Virus record (IMG/VR): IMGVR_UViG_3300035698_019880
Location: 1 to 21,701 of that record
Source of the DNA: a virus
Strand: one strand, 5' to 3'
DNA length: 21,701 nt
Under the pieces are notes generated by a model that worked only from the letters and a program-made list of their open reading frames with translations, ran no database searches and had not been told where the DNA came from. Below, piece after piece: positions 21,701-21,701 of this stretch (position 1 is the stretch's first letter; the number at the start of each line of letters is the position of its first letter). The position numbers and the translations under genes are program-made.

Positions 21701-21701
21701 C

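Noticed and set aside
1-21701. CRISPR array, tRNA or rRNA genes
   Set aside because: No regularly spaced direct repeats with spacers and no cloverleaf-like or rRNA-like sequence were noticed on either strand. The only clustered repeats are short boxes and one duplicated 34-base unit.

Overview
The window is a block of tailed-phage genes, most likely part of a prophage. Every gene I can support is on the minus strand, so the transcriptional order runs from high to low coordinates. The head and packaging genes follow the lambda order: small terminase, large terminase of the GpA type, gpW-like joining protein, portal, S49 protease, scaffold-like protein and major capsid protein. A long tape measure gene points to a long-tailed, siphovirus-like particle. 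The host cannot be named from the sequence. The DNA is GC-rich and its start codons almost completely lack Shine-Dalgarno sequences. A phylum with SD-independent initiation, such as Verrucomicrobiota, would fit, but that is inference.

Layout in transcriptional order. (1) 21700-20185: the end of an unknown gene with a CxxC motif, a small charged protein, and a tyrosine recombinase that looks like an integron integrase (IntI) rather than an ordinary phage integrase. The last two genes are clearly poorer in GC than their neighbours. (2) 20185-17413: a replication module with a primase of the archaeo-eukaryotic type and a P-loop ATPase/helicase. The primase start overlaps the integrase stop. (3) 17412-16930: the only long gene-free stretch. 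It holds a 34-base direct repeat, a cluster of TTGTGAC-like boxes, an AT-rich patch and a GC-rich hairpin, and is a candidate replication origin or operator. (4) 16929-13486: a PLD-family (HKD) nuclease-like protein, then the small and large terminases. (5) 13470-9016: joining protein, portal, protease, scaffold-like protein and capsid. (6) 8925-6919: an Ala/Lys/Glu-rich coiled-coil protein and several small head-tail connection or unknown proteins, one with a zinc-ribbon-like CxxC pair. (7) 6915-81: two small tail-tube candidates that look related to each other, three unknown proteins in the usual tail-assembly position, the tape measure protein, and three unrecognised proteins in the usual tail-tip position.

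Most neighbouring genes overlap by ATGA, TAATG or TGATG, or are separated by fewer than 100 bases, so translation is probably coupled across long operons. The most unusual feature is the IntI-type integrase, with its family-specific insertion and correctly spaced catalytic residues, placed as the first gene of a phage replication operon. No lysis genes, repressor, tRNA, CRISPR array or recognisable attachment sites were found in the window.
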